This document shows positions 44,269 through 52,744 of a stretch of 64,000 bases of DNA, piece by piece (positions within the stretch are counted from its first letter, which is position 1; every line of letters begins with the position of its first letter). Location of the stretch: the NCBI RefSeq assembly GCF_041927875.1, contig NZ_JBHFHN010000003.1, one strand, 5' to 3'. The notes below the pieces were generated by a model. The model had not been told where the DNA came from and did no database searches. It worked only from the letters and a program-made list of their open reading frames with translations. The position numbers and the translations under genes were made by a program. The stretch is from Paracoccus sp041927875. Lineage in GTDB: Bacteria; Pseudomonadota; Alphaproteobacteria; Rhodobacterales; Rhodobacteraceae.

Positions 44269-44296
44269 AAAAGGCCGCCCCTGCGGGCGGCCTTTT
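44269..44296. terminator. bidirectional intrinsic terminator
   Basis: AAAAGGCCGCCC (44269-44280) and GGGCGGCCTTTT (44285-44296) pair around CTGC, with T runs on both strands. It lies between the convergent PLP protein and DsbA-like genes. Confidence 0.9.
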
Positions 44297-44312
44297 GGAT
44301 CATTCGGCGGGC

Positions 44313-44963
44313 TTAGCCCTTGGCCTTGGCGATTTCGGCGTCCAGAATCGCCTTGAACTCATCCCAGGGCATGTTCGATTTCTTTTCGCCATTGATGATA
44401 AAGGTCGGCGTCGCGTTGATCTCGTCCTTGCCAGCCGTAGCCTGGAAGGTGGCGACCATTTTTTCGGCCATGGCCTGATCGTCCAGGCAGGCATCGACCT
44501 GTTCATTGGTCAGCCCGGCCTTGACGCCCAGCTTGCGCAGGCCGTCCGCGATCGTGGTGGGCTGGCCGTCGCCGATCCATTTCGCCTGTTCGTCATAGAT
44601 CATCTGGCTGATCGGGAAATACTTCTGATCCCCGCCGCAGCGCGCGACCATCCCGGCCCACAGGCCCACCTTGTCGAAATAGACCTCGCGGTGGGTGAAC
44701 TTGACCTTGCCGGTGTCGATATATTCCATCTTCAGGCGCGGGAAGATGTCCTTTTCCCAGGCAGCGCAGTGGCTGCAGGTGAAGCTGGCGTACTGGATCA
44801 CCTCGACCGGGGCGTCGGTGGCGCCCATCGTCATGTCGGGCAGGATGCCCTCGGCGGGCGCGGTCGCGGCGGGGGTTGCGGGTGCGGTGGTCTGTTGGGC
44901 CAAAGCGGGCATGGCCGTCAGGCCAAGGGCCGCGATCAGCGTCAGGGGCAGCAGTTTCATCAT
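44313..44963 (-). CDS. DsbA-family thiol-disulfide protein (CSHC)
   Basis: 216 residues. Signal peptide to PALAQ, a Pro/Ala/Thr linker, then a thioredoxin fold with the CxxC motif CSHC at 63-66 (TCSHCAAW) and a cis-Pro block NATPTFIING. It lies in the periplasm and may make or isomerise disulfides. The CSHC dipeptide and DUF721 neighbour fit the Rhodobacterales DsbA-like gene; the exact partner is open. Confidence 0.88.
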   Translation of the reverse strand: MMKLLPLTLIAALGLTAMPALAQQTTAPATPAATAPAEGILPDMTMGATDAPVEVIQYASFTCSHCAAWEKDIFPRLKMEYIDTGKVKFTHREVYFDKVGLWAGMVARCGGDQKYFPISQMIYDEQAKWIGDGQPTTIADGLRKLGVKAGLTNEQVDACLDDQAMAEKMVATFQATAGKDEINATPTFIINGEKKSNMPWDEFKAILDAEIAKAKG

Positions 44964-44964
44964 G

Positions 44965-45510
44965 TCAGCCTTTCATCGGGTGATGGGATATCAGAACAAG
45001 CTGCGCCAGCCCCGCCAGGGCCGCGCGCAGCGTGGGATCGGTGATGCCTTCGGTCAGCCCGGCGGCTTGTTCGGCCAGCCGCGGATCGGGGGCGGCAGGG
45101 GGGGGCGCATAGGCGGCCTGCGCCTCGGCCAGGCCGGGCGCTGCCATGGCTGCGGCCGTCTGGGTCACGCTGATCCGGGCGATGGCATTATAGCCATAGC
45201 AGGCATTCACCCGGTCGCGGATCTGCGGCAGGCGCATCTGCACCACGGGCGCGGCGGCACCGCTGGTCAGCAGGGTCAGCGTGGCGCCAAGCGCGGCCTC
45301 GGCCCCCTTGGTGCGGGCGTAGCCCACCTTGACCGGGCGGCAGATCGCGGCCAGATCGGGGCCGACCACGGCCTCCCATTCGGTCAGCAGGCGGGCAACG
45401 GCAAAGCCCCGCGCCTCGCCCGCCGCACGGATGCGGGCGCGCAGCAGACCGGCGGCGGGCTCGAACCCGCGCATCCGGCGCTTTGGGCGATCACTGTGGT
45501 TCGGGGCCAT
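44965..45510 (-). CDS. DUF721 (DciA-like) protein
   Basis: 181 residues of the DUF721 family, to which the helicase loader DciA belongs. N-terminal WEAVVGPDLAAICRPVKV block, then a low-complexity Ala/Pro region and a C-terminal helix. The name follows the family; a helicase-loading role is known for some members and inferred here. It lies one base before the DsbA start (minus strand order), so they are likely co-transcribed. Confidence 0.75.
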   Translation of the reverse strand: MAPNHSDRPKRRMRGFEPAAGLLRARIRAAGEARGFAVARLLTEWEAVVGPDLAAICRPVKVGYARTKGAEAALGATLTLLTSGAAAPVVQMRLPQIRDRVNACYGYNAIARISVTQTAAAMAAPGLAEAQAAYAPPPAAPDPRLAEQAAGLTEGITDPTLRAALAGLAQLVLISHHPMKG

Positions 45511-45600
45511 TGGTCCTGTCCTTGTCAGCGCCTATCTTAGACATCCCGGCGCCGCGCGCCAGCACCCCGCGCATTGCGCGCCATCACCGAGGGCTAAAGA

Positions 45601-46638
45601 TTGCGTGACAGGATCGTTCCCGCTCTGCTGGACTGGTATGACGCCCATGCCCGCGACTTGCCCTGGCGTATTCGCCCGGCGGCGCGCGCGGCGGGGGCGC
45701 GGCCCGACCCCTATCGCATCTGGCTGTCCGAGGTGATGCTGCAACAGACCACCGTCGCCGCCGTGCGCGACTATTTCCACCGTTTCACCGCTCTGTGGCC
45801 CGATGTCGCGTCGTTGGCCGCCGCGCCCGATGCACAGGTGATGGCCGAATGGGCGGGGCTTGGCTATTACGCCCGCGCCCGCAACCTGATCGCCTGCGCC
45901 CGCGCCGTGGCAGCGGCGGGCGGCCAGTTCCCGACCACGCGCGACGGGCTGCTGGCGCTGCCCGGCATCGGCCCCTATACCGCCGCCGCCATCGCCGCCA
46001 TTGCCTATGACGCGCCCGAAACCGTGGTCGATGGCAACGTCGAACGGGTGGTGGCGCGGCTGTTCGCCGTGACCCAGCCGATGCCTGCCGCCAAGCCCCG
46101 CCTGCGTGATCTGGCGGCCACGCTAACCCCCGACACAAGGCCCGGCGACTTTGCACAAGCGATGATGGATCTGGGCGCGACGATCTGCACACCGCGCCGC
46201 CCGGCCTGCGCCATCTGCCCCCTGCGCGGCGATTGCGCGGCCCAGGCGAAGGGCCTGGCCGAGGCGCTGCCTGCCCGCAGCCCCAAGCCCCCAAAGCCGC
46301 AGCGCCAAGGCCGGGTCTGGTTGGCGCGGGACGCGGAGGGTAGCCTGCTGATGCAGCGCCGCCCGGCCAAGGGCCTGCTGGGTGGCACGCTGGGCTTTCC
46401 CACGGGGGGCTGGGATGGCACGCCGGACGCCCCGCCCCTGCAAGCCGACTGGCGCGCGCTGCCCTCGGTCCGGCATGTCTTCACCCATTTCGAGCTGACG
46501 CTGACACCGATGCTGGCCGATCTGCCCGGATCGCACCCGCCCCTGTCAGGCGCCTTCGTGCCGATCCCCCAGATCGACCCGCGCGCCCTGCCCGGCCTGA
46601 TGCGCAAGGTCTGGGCCGCCGCACAGCCGCATCTGTGA
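45601..46638 (+). CDS. mutY: adenine DNA glycosylase MutY
   Basis: Removes adenine opposite 8-oxoguanine. 345 residues from a TTG start at 45601, with GAGGG upstream and an in-frame stop six bases before, so no longer start exists. HhH-GPD block LPGIGPYTAAAI, catalytic Asp in VDGNVERV, and the iron-sulfur cysteines C-x6-C-x2-C-x5-C (CTPRRPACAICPLRGDC). A C-terminal NUDIX-like domain follows with FPTGGWDG. Confidence 0.95.
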   Translation: MRDRIVPALLDWYDAHARDLPWRIRPAARAAGARPDPYRIWLSEVMLQQTTVAAVRDYFHRFTALWPDVASLAAAPDAQVMAEWAGLGYYARARNLIACARAVAAAGGQFPTTRDGLLALPGIGPYTAAAIAAIAYDAPETVVDGNVERVVARLFAVTQPMPAAKPRLRDLAATLTPDTRPGDFAQAMMDLGATICTPRRPACAICPLRGDCAAQAKGLAEALPARSPKPPKPQRQGRVWLARDAEGSLLMQRRPAKGLLGGTLGFPTGGWDGTPDAPPLQADWRALPSVRHVFTHFELTLTPMLADLPGSHPPLSGAFVPIPQIDPRALPGLMRKVWAAAQPHL

Positions 46639-46692
46639 GCCGGCCCATTCGCCGCATTGGCAGGCGCGGCCCGCGCCGGTATAAGCCGCGAC

Positions 46693-47829
46693 ATGTCGCA
46701 TGTGATTGCCCCCCGGTTCCGTTCCGCCTTGCCCTTCTGGCTGTCGCTGGCCCTGGTGCCGCTGGCGGTGATCGGCGCGCGGGTCGGCGGCTGGACGGTG
46801 TTCCTGATGCCGCTTTACGCCTGGGCGCTGATGACGGTGATGGACAGCCTGCTGGGCCTGAACCAGACGAACCCCGACACCGACACCCCCGAATCCGACC
46901 TGTTCTGGCACCGCGCGATCACGATCATCTGGTTCCCGATCCAGGCGGCCACGATCTATGGCATGATCTGGTGGGTCACCCGCACCGACCACCTGGCCAT
47001 GTGGGAGGTGCTGTGCCTGTTCTTCGGCATCGGCGTCATCTCGGGCACGATCGGCATCGTCTACAGCCACGAACTGCTGCATCAAAAGAACCGGCTGGAA
47101 CGCTGGCTGGGCGACCTGCTGCTGGCGAGCGTCCTTTACAGCCATTTCCGCAGCGAGCATCTGCTGGTGCACCACCGCCATGTCGGCACCCCCCGCGACG
47201 CCGTGACCGCCCGCTATAACGAGGGCTTCCATCGCTTCTTCCTGCGCGTGCTGCGCGACTGCCCCGGCAGCGCATGGGCGGCCGAGGTGCAGAAGCTGGC
47301 GCGGGCCGGGCGCGGGCCTTTCCATCCCACGAACCCGTTCTGGCGCTACGCCGCCTTGCAAGCCGCCGCCCTGGCCCTTGCCGGGCTGATCGGCGGTTGG
47401 GTCGGGGTCGGACTGTTCTTGCTTCAGGCGCTGTCCGCCATCTGGCAGCTGGAACTGACGAATTACGTCGAACATTACGGCCTGACGCGCCGCCACCTGG
47501 GCGAAGGGCGCTATGAACATGTGCAGCCGCATCATAGCTGGAACGCCGCGCAAACCGCCTCGAACTGGTTGCTGATCAACCTGCAACGCCATTCGGATCA
47601 CCATTACAAACCCGACCGGCGGTTCCCGCTGCTTCAGACCTACAGCACCGATGACGCGCCTCAGCTACCACTGGGCTATCCGGCGATGACGGCCATGGCG
47701 ATGATCCCGCCCCTGTGGCGGCGGCGGATGAACCCGCGCGTGCGCGCCTGGCGGCGGCAGTTCTATCCCGACATCAGCGACTGGCAAGCCTATAACAAGG
47801 CGCTAAATCCCCTGCCGCGCGGCAGTTGA
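46693..47829 (+). CDS. AlkB-type membrane fatty acid/alkane hydroxylase (second of two)
   Basis: 378 residues from the ATG at 46693 (weak ribosome site; an in-frame TTG at 46657 is possible). About six membrane helices and the full box set: SHELLHQ, EHLLVHHRH, NYVEHYGL and LQRHSDHHYKP. It is closer to classic alkane 1-monooxygenase in the third and fourth boxes than the first copy. Electron-transfer partners are not in the window. It sits just after mutY. Confidence 0.88.
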   Translation: MSHVIAPRFRSALPFWLSLALVPLAVIGARVGGWTVFLMPLYAWALMTVMDSLLGLNQTNPDTDTPESDLFWHRAITIIWFPIQAATIYGMIWWVTRTDHLAMWEVLCLFFGIGVISGTIGIVYSHELLHQKNRLERWLGDLLLASVLYSHFRSEHLLVHHRHVGTPRDAVTARYNEGFHRFFLRVLRDCPGSAWAAEVQKLARAGRGPFHPTNPFWRYAALQAAALALAGLIGGWVGVGLFLLQALSAIWQLELTNYVEHYGLTRRHLGEGRYEHVQPHHSWNAAQTASNWLLINLQRHSDHHYKPDRRFPLLQTYSTDDAPQLPLGYPAMTAMAMIPPLWRRRMNPRVRAWRRQFYPDISDWQAYNKALNPLPRGS

Positions 47830-47840
47830 TCCATGGCGTA

Positions 47841-47886
47841 AGTATTTATGAACAGAAGAAACTGGCTTCTTCTGTTCATAAGTACT
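47841..47886. repeat. 20-bp inverted repeat of the AGTATTT...AACAGAAGAA element, copy C
   Basis: Left arm AGTATTTATGAACAGAAGAA (47841-47860), spacer ACTGGC, right arm the complement (47867-47886) with one G-U pair. It is the element as a full hairpin between convergent genes, and its right arm overlaps the stop of the DUF1491 gene. Likely a shared terminator or an IR of a mobile or regulatory element. Confidence 0.6.
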
Positions 47887-48224
47887 CACCTTAATCCGTC
47901 CTCATCCAGCAGCGTGCGGCCATTCTTGGATTCGATCTCGATCAGCCACAGGTCGGGGTCGGCTGCGGCCTCGCGCGCCAGCACGGCATCGACCTGGGCC
48001 TCGGGGCCGTCGGTCAGCACCTCCCACTGGCGGCTGTCGGTGGCGAAGTCATAGCGGCGGACATGGGCCGTGGCCGTGCCGTCCAGATGCGCGACCTTGA
48101 CGACGACCGCGCCCGATGTGCCATCGCCCCGGCGGGTGACATAGGCCGGGATCAGCGCGGCTTGCAGCCGCGCCAGATAGGCCGCGACCCACAGGTTCGC
48201 GGCCAGACGCGCCTCAGTCGCCAT
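47886..48224 (-). CDS. DUF1491 family protein
   Basis: 112 residues from ATG at 48224, overlapping the era stop by eleven bases; the longer frame to 48419 runs within era and lacks support. N-terminal LAANLWVAAYLARLQAALIPAYV helix, then a beta-rich GAVVVKVAHL, TAHVRRYDF and a C-terminal W-L-IEIES. The family is common in Alphaproteobacteria and has no known function. Last gene of the folK-era operon. Confidence 0.85.
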   Translation of the reverse strand: MATEARLAANLWVAAYLARLQAALIPAYVTRRGDGTSGAVVVKVAHLDGTATAHVRRYDFATDSRQWEVLTDGPEAQVDAVLAREAAADPDLWLIEIESKNGRTLLDEDGLR

Positions 48225-49131
48225 CGCGGAAATCAAGACCCATTTCGCCGTAACGCTCGGATTCCTCAAGCCAGTTCGGGCGCACCTTGACCTGAAGGAA
48301 CAGATGCACCGGGCGGCCAAGAAACTCGGCGATGTCGGCGCGGGCGGCCTGGCTGACGGCCTTGATGGTTTCACCGCCATGGCCCAGCACGATGCCCTTG
48401 TGGCCGTCGCGCGCGACATAGATCAGCTGGTCGATCCGGGTTGAGCCGTCGCGGCGGTCCTCCCATTTCTCGGTCTCGACGGTGAGCTGATAGGGCAGTT
48501 CCTCATGCAGGCGCAGGGTCAGCTTTTCGCGGGTCATCTCGGCGGCGATCTGGCGCAGCGGCAGGTCGGCGATCTGATCCTCGGGGTAGAGCCAGGGGCC
48601 TTCGGGCAGCCGATCCGCGATCCATGCGCGCAGGTCATCGACGCCGTAGCCGCGTTCGGCGGAAATCATGAAGGTCCGCTCAAACCCAAAGGCCTTGTTC
48701 GCTTCCTCCGCCAAGGCCAGCAGCTTTTCGGCGGGCACCCGGTCAATCTTGTTGATCGCCAGCGCGACCGGCTGGCCGCTGGCCTTGTCGGCCAACGCCT
48801 CGATGATGGCGCGGGCGCCGTCGGTCAGGCCGCGATGCGCCTCGATCAGCAGCACGACCAGATCGGCATCGGCGGCCCCGCCCCAGGCGGCGGCGACCAT
48901 GGCGCGGTCCAGTCGGCGGCGCGGGCGGAACAGGCCGGGCGTGTCGACGAACACGATCTGCGCCTGCCCTTCCATGGCGATACCGCGGATGCGAGCGCGG
49001 GTGGTCTGGACCTTGTGGGTCACGATGCTGACCTTGGCGCCGACCATGCGGTTCAAAAGCGTCGATTTGCCGGCATTGGGTTCACCGATCAGGGCGACGA
49101 AGCCGGCGCGGGTTGGGGCGGTGTCAGACAT
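48214..49131 (-). CDS. era: GTPase Era
   Basis: GTP-binding factor for 16S rRNA maturation and 30S assembly. 305 residues from ATG at 49131. G1 GEPNAGKS (16-23), G3 DTPG, and G4 NKID; the C-terminal KH domain has the GHGGETIK-like RNA-binding loop. The start overlaps the rnc stop. Confidence 0.97.
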   Translation of the reverse strand: MSDTAPTRAGFVALIGEPNAGKSTLLNRMVGAKVSIVTHKVQTTRARIRGIAMEGQAQIVFVDTPGLFRPRRRLDRAMVAAAWGGAADADLVVLLIEAHRGLTDGARAIIEALADKASGQPVALAINKIDRVPAEKLLALAEEANKAFGFERTFMISAERGYGVDDLRAWIADRLPEGPWLYPEDQIADLPLRQIAAEMTREKLTLRLHEELPYQLTVETEKWEDRRDGSTRIDQLIYVARDGHKGIVLGHGGETIKAVSQAARADIAEFLGRPVHLFLQVKVRPNWLEESERYGEMGLDFRDGD

Positions 49132-49813
49132 GGTTGGTCTCCACTTGGGCCAGAAGGGCGGCGGCGGCAATCTGTTCGGCCTGGCGCTTGGATCCGGCGG
49201 CGCCCTCGGCCCGGCGGCCATCGGCCAGTTCGGCGGCCACCGCGAATTGCGGGGCGTGGTCGGGACCGCTGCGGCCGGTCACCGCGTAAAGCGGCGGCGG
49301 CAGGCCGCGCGACTGCGCCCATTCCTGAAGCGCGGTCTTGGCATCGCGGGCGTCCACCGCGACGCGCGTCACCCGGTCGCCCCACAGCCGCAGCACCAGA
49401 TCGCGGGCGGCATCGAAACCGGCATCCAGATAGACGGCGGCGATCACCGCCTCCATCGCATCGGCCAAGAGCGCCTCTTTCCGGCGCCCGCCCGACAGCA
49501 TTTCCGACCGCCCCAGCTTCAGCGCCGCGCCCAGATCCAGGCTGCGCGCCACCTCGGCGCAGGTTTCGCGGCGCACGAGGGCGTTGAAGCGGGGGGCAAG
49601 CTGGCCCTCGGTCGCATTGCCATCGGCGCGGGTCAGCGCCTCGGCGATGATCAGGCCCAGCACCCGGTCGCCCAGAAACTCAAGCCGTTCGTTGTCGCGC
49701 CGGGCCGGTGTCGACAGCGAGGAATGCGTCAACGCCCGCACCAGCAATTCGGGGCGGTCGAAGGCTTGACCCAGACGGGCGGCAAAGGCCGTGGCCTCGG
49801 CCCCCGGCTTCAT
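49124..49813 (-). CDS. rnc: ribonuclease III
   Basis: Double-stranded RNA endonuclease that processes rRNA and regulatory RNAs. 229 residues from ATG at 49813. RNase III signature NERLEFLGDR (41-50), a second acidic block in ADAMEAVIAAVYLD, and a dsRNA-binding domain at the C-terminus (QEWAQSRGL, then GSKRQAEQIAAAALL). Overlaps lepB stop by four bases. Confidence 0.97.
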   Translation of the reverse strand: MKPGAEATAFAARLGQAFDRPELLVRALTHSSLSTPARRDNERLEFLGDRVLGLIIAEALTRADGNATEGQLAPRFNALVRRETCAEVARSLDLGAALKLGRSEMLSGGRRKEALLADAMEAVIAAVYLDAGFDAARDLVLRLWGDRVTRVAVDARDAKTALQEWAQSRGLPPPLYAVTGRSGPDHAPQFAVAAELADGRRAEGAAGSKRQAEQIAAAALLAQVETNHV

Positions 49814-50616
49814 TCGATCGCCTTGAAGAACCGGTCGGATCGCCAGGTCCAGAAGAACAGCAGCGATTTTCCGGCGGACGAGAAGATCACCCGGTCGGCG
49901 CGGCCGATCAGATATTCGTCCGAGACCATACCCAGGCCGCCGACCTGCGCGGGAAAGCGCGAATCCTCGGAATTGTCGCGGTTGTCGCCCATGAAGAAGT
50001 AATGCCCCGGCGGCACGGTATAAAGCGGCGTGTTGTCGGCCACCCAATTGGTCGTGATCGACAGGACCGAGTGGTTGGTGACGCTGCCATCGCTGCGCGG
50101 CAGGGCCTCGACGAACTTGTTCTTTTCGCAGACCGCGCCTTCGCCCACCGGATCATTGGCGCAGCGCGGCATGGTGGCCTGCGGGCCTTGCGGGGCCTTG
50201 GTTTCGGCAAACACACCGTCGGGCGTCTGCGGCACGGCCTGACCGTTCAGATGCAGGATGCCGTCCTTCATCTGCACGGTATCGCCCGGCAAGCCGATGA
50301 CGCGCTTGATGAAATCGACGCCGCGCGTGGGATGACGGAACACCGCGACATCGCCCCGCTCGGGCGCCGAGGCAAGGATCCGCCCGGAAATCGGGCAGGC
50401 CGAGAACGGGCAGGAATGCGCGGAATAGCCGTAAGCCATCTTGTTGACGAACAGGAAATCGCCGATCAGCAGCGTGTCCTTCATGCTGCCCGAGGGGATC
50501 CAGAACGGCTGGAAGAACAGCGTGCGGAAGATGCCGGCGATGATCAGCGCCCAGACCACCGTCTTGACGGTCTCGATCACGCCGCCCTTGGCGCCGCCCT
50601 GCGAATTGGAAGCCAT
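49810..50616 (-). CDS. lepB: signal peptidase I
   Basis: Inner-membrane protease that removes secretory signal peptides. 268 residues. One N-terminal membrane helix (about 18-35), then catalytic Ser44 in PSGSM and catalytic Lys104 in DFIKRVIGLPGD; MGDNRDNSEDSR closes the family signature. Only one helix is present, as usual in Alphaproteobacteria. Operon with acpS upstream and rnc downstream. Confidence 0.97.
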   Translation of the reverse strand: MASNSQGGAKGGVIETVKTVVWALIIAGIFRTLFFQPFWIPSGSMKDTLLIGDFLFVNKMAYGYSAHSCPFSACPISGRILASAPERGDVAVFRHPTRGVDFIKRVIGLPGDTVQMKDGILHLNGQAVPQTPDGVFAETKAPQGPQATMPRCANDPVGEGAVCEKNKFVEALPRSDGSVTNHSVLSITTNWVADNTPLYTVPPGHYFFMGDNRDNSEDSRFPAQVGGLGMVSDEYLIGRADRVIFSSAGKSLLFFWTWRSDRFFKAIE

Positions 50617-50673
50617 GGTGCCCCTCTGCCCTGTTTGGGTTTGCGGGATACATGCGGCGCGGGCGGGCCGGAG

Positions 50674-51090
50674 TCAACCCACAGGCATGGCCGCCAGGGG
50701 CCGCGCCTCGATCACCACAAAGGCCTGCGCCCAGGGATGATCATCGGTCAGGCTGACATGCACGACCGCCGCGTAACCATTTGGCGTCATGGCCGAAAGC
50801 CGATCTGCTGCCCAGCCTGTCAGGGTCATGACCGGCTGGCCGGTGGGCAGGTTCGTCACCGCCATGTCGCGCCAGGCGATACCCATGGCAAGGCCGGTGC
50901 CAAGCGCCTTGGAGCAGGCCTCTTTCGCGGCCCAGCGTTTCGCCAGGGTCGCGGCCTCATGCGGGCGGCGGGCGGCGCGGGCCAGTTCGGTGGGGGTAAA
51001 GACGCGGTTGCGAAAGCGGTCGCCGTGGCGATCCAGCACGGCCGCGATGCGGTCGATATTGGCCAGATCGCTGCCAATCCCCAGGATCAT
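50674..51090 (-). CDS. acpS: holo-[acyl-carrier-protein] synthase
   Basis: Adds the phosphopantetheine arm to acyl carrier protein. 138 residues from ATG at 51090, with a G-rich ribosome site; the in-frame start at 51102 would be less usual. Family blocks ILGIGSDLANIDRI and KRWAAKEACSKALGTG carry the Mg2+-binding Asp and Glu. Between pdxJ and lepB in the operon. Confidence 0.96.
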   Translation of the reverse strand: MILGIGSDLANIDRIAAVLDRHGDRFRNRVFTPTELARAARRPHEAATLAKRWAAKEACSKALGTGLAMGIAWRDMAVTNLPTGQPVMTLTGWAADRLSAMTPNGYAAVVHVSLTDDHPWAQAFVVIEARPLAAMPVG

Positions 51091-51128
51091 CGCCACCCCC
51101 ATTCCGGCACATTGCCCGCGCAGTTTCC

Positions 51129-51168
51129 GCGTATCCTCTGCGTATCTTCTGCGTATCTTTTGCGTATC
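51129..51168. repeat. four 11-bp tandem repeats GCGTATC-NNNN
   Basis: GCGTATC occurs at 51129, 51140, 51151 and 51162, followed by CTCT, TTCT, TTTT and ACGC. The period is exactly 11. The array lies in the 133-base gap between pdxJ (stop 51224) and acpS (start 51090). It might be a binding site on one DNA face, a slippage tract, or have a role in the leader. Confidence 0.6.
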
Positions 51169-51223
51169 ACGCCAGCCGCACGCCGCAAGGCTGCGACGCG
51201 CAACGGCCGGGGCGCGCCCGACG

Positions 51224-51967
51224 CTAGCCGCGCGCGGCGCCCATCAGCCGCTTCATCTCACGGATGGCGGGTTCGAGGCCGATGAAGATCGATTCCGCGA
51301 TCAGGAAGTGGCCGATGTTCAATTCGCGCAACTCGCGGATCGCGGCGATCGGGCCGACGGTGTCAAAGGTCAGGCCGTGGCCCGCGTGAACCTCCAGCCC
51401 CAGTTCGGCGGCATAGCCCGCGGCCTCGGTCAGCGCGGCAAGCTCGATGTCGCGGTCGTCCAGCCGACCCTCGTGATGCAGGTCGCAGTACTGGCCGGTA
51501 TGCAGTTCGACCACGGCGGCGCCGATGCGGGCGGCAGCCTCGATCTGGCGGGCCTCATGGCCGATGAACAGCGACACGCGGCAGCCCGCCTCGCGCAGGG
51601 GGGCGATGAAGTCGTGGATGCGGCCCTCATCCCCGGCAACGTCAAGGCCGCCCTCGGTCGTGCGCTCTTCGCGCTTTTCGGGGACGATGCAGACGGCGTG
51701 CGGGCGGTGGCGTAGCGCGATGGCCTGCATCTCGGCGGTCGCGGCCATTTCCAGGTTCAACGGCAGGCGAAGCTGTTCCATCAGCGCGGCAATGTCGGCA
51801 TCGCGGATGTGGCGGCGATCCTCGCGCAGGTGCGCGGTGATGCCATGCGCACCCGCCGCTTCGGCCAGCAGCGCGGCGCGCAGCGGGTCGGGATATGCCG
51901 AGCCGCGCGCGTTGCGCACCGTGGCCACATGGTCGATGTTCACCCCAAGGCGCAGACGTTTCGGCAT
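51224..51967 (-). CDS. pdxJ: pyridoxine 5'-phosphate synthase PdxJ
   Basis: TIM-barrel enzyme that makes pyridoxine phosphate from deoxyxylulose phosphate and an amino-acetone phosphate. 247 residues from ATG at 51967. N-terminal LRLGVNIDHVATVRNARG, then GITAHLREDRRHI, and C-terminal HAGHGLTFDTV. A longer frame to 52060 lacks a family block and overlaps the preceding gene. Confidence 0.97.
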   Translation of the reverse strand: MPKRLRLGVNIDHVATVRNARGSAYPDPLRAALLAEAAGAHGITAHLREDRRHIRDADIAALMEQLRLPLNLEMAATAEMQAIALRHRPHAVCIVPEKREERTTEGGLDVAGDEGRIHDFIAPLREAGCRVSLFIGHEARQIEAAARIGAAVVELHTGQYCDLHHEGRLDDRDIELAALTEAAGYAAELGLEVHAGHGLTFDTVGPIAAIRELRELNIGHFLIAESIFIGLEPAIREMKRLMGAARG

Positions 51968-52001
51968 GGTCGGATCAGCCCTTTTCTGATTGCGCGCCAG
52001 A

Positions 52002-52718
52002 TTAGCGATCTTCGCGCCGCGGCTCAACCGACGGTGCGTCGGCTGACCCCGCATCGTCAAGCCCCGTGGTCGCGGCGATCAACGCATCGGGGGCGGCTGT
52101 TTGCAGGGCGCGGGCCTTGGCCGCGCGGGCGGCGGCCAGCCGCAGGCGTCGGTTCTGATAGGCGTTGAACAGGGGCAGCGTCAGGTAATGCGCGATCACC
52201 GCCGCGATCAGCCCCAGAATGACCCCGCCCAACAGGAACGGCACGAACAGGTCGCTGAAGAACAACGCCAGCCCATCCCAACGCGCTTCGGCGGCGGTAA
52301 AGGCGGATCGGAGGTTGGCCCACAGATTGTCCATCGCCGCGGCAAAGTCATTGACGATGCGCCGCGGACTAAGGGCGCCGGGCTTGCCCAGCAGCCAGCG
52401 ACCCAGTTGCGTCGAGGACCAGGCGATCAGCGGGAAGGTGATCGGATTGCCGACAAAGGTGGCCAGCAGCGCGGCGATGATGTTGCCGCCCAGCAGCCAG
52501 GCCAAGAGCGCCGCCCCCAGAAAGTGAAAGCCGAACAGCGGGGTAAAGCTGATGAACACCCCCGCCGCCACGCCACGCGCGATCCGGTGCGGCTGGTCGG
52601 GCAGGCGGCGGACGCGGTGCAGCACATAGCTGCCCGCGCGCCACCATCCGCCGCGCGGATACAAAAGCTCAGCCGCCTTGCGCCGCCAACTGAGGGGGGT
52701 CCGACGTTTGAAAACCAC
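52002..52718 (-). CDS. DUF2062 membrane protein
   Basis: 238 residues. Two hydrophobic segments and the DUF2062 core: RIARGVAAGVFISFTPLFGFHF and NIIAALLATFVGNPITFPLIAW. Ala-rich C-terminal tail. Members flank RelA/SpoT or pdxJ genes in many Alphaproteobacteria, but the role is unknown. Confidence 0.85.
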   Translation of the reverse strand: MVFKRRTPLSWRRKAAELLYPRGGWWRAGSYVLHRVRRLPDQPHRIARGVAAGVFISFTPLFGFHFLGAALLAWLLGGNIIAALLATFVGNPITFPLIAWSSTQLGRWLLGKPGALSPRRIVNDFAAAMDNLWANLRSAFTAAEARWDGLALFFSDLFVPFLLGGVILGLIAAVIAHYLTLPLFNAYQNRRLRLAAARAAKARALQTAAPDALIAATTGLDDAGSADAPSVEPRREDR

Positions 52719-52744
52719 GCGGGCGCCCTTTCATCATGCTTCGT

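Noticed and set aside
45541..45600. Upstream ATG for mutY
   Set aside because: An in-frame TAA at 45595-45597 precedes the TTG at 45601, so the TTG is the only possible start near the family N-terminus.
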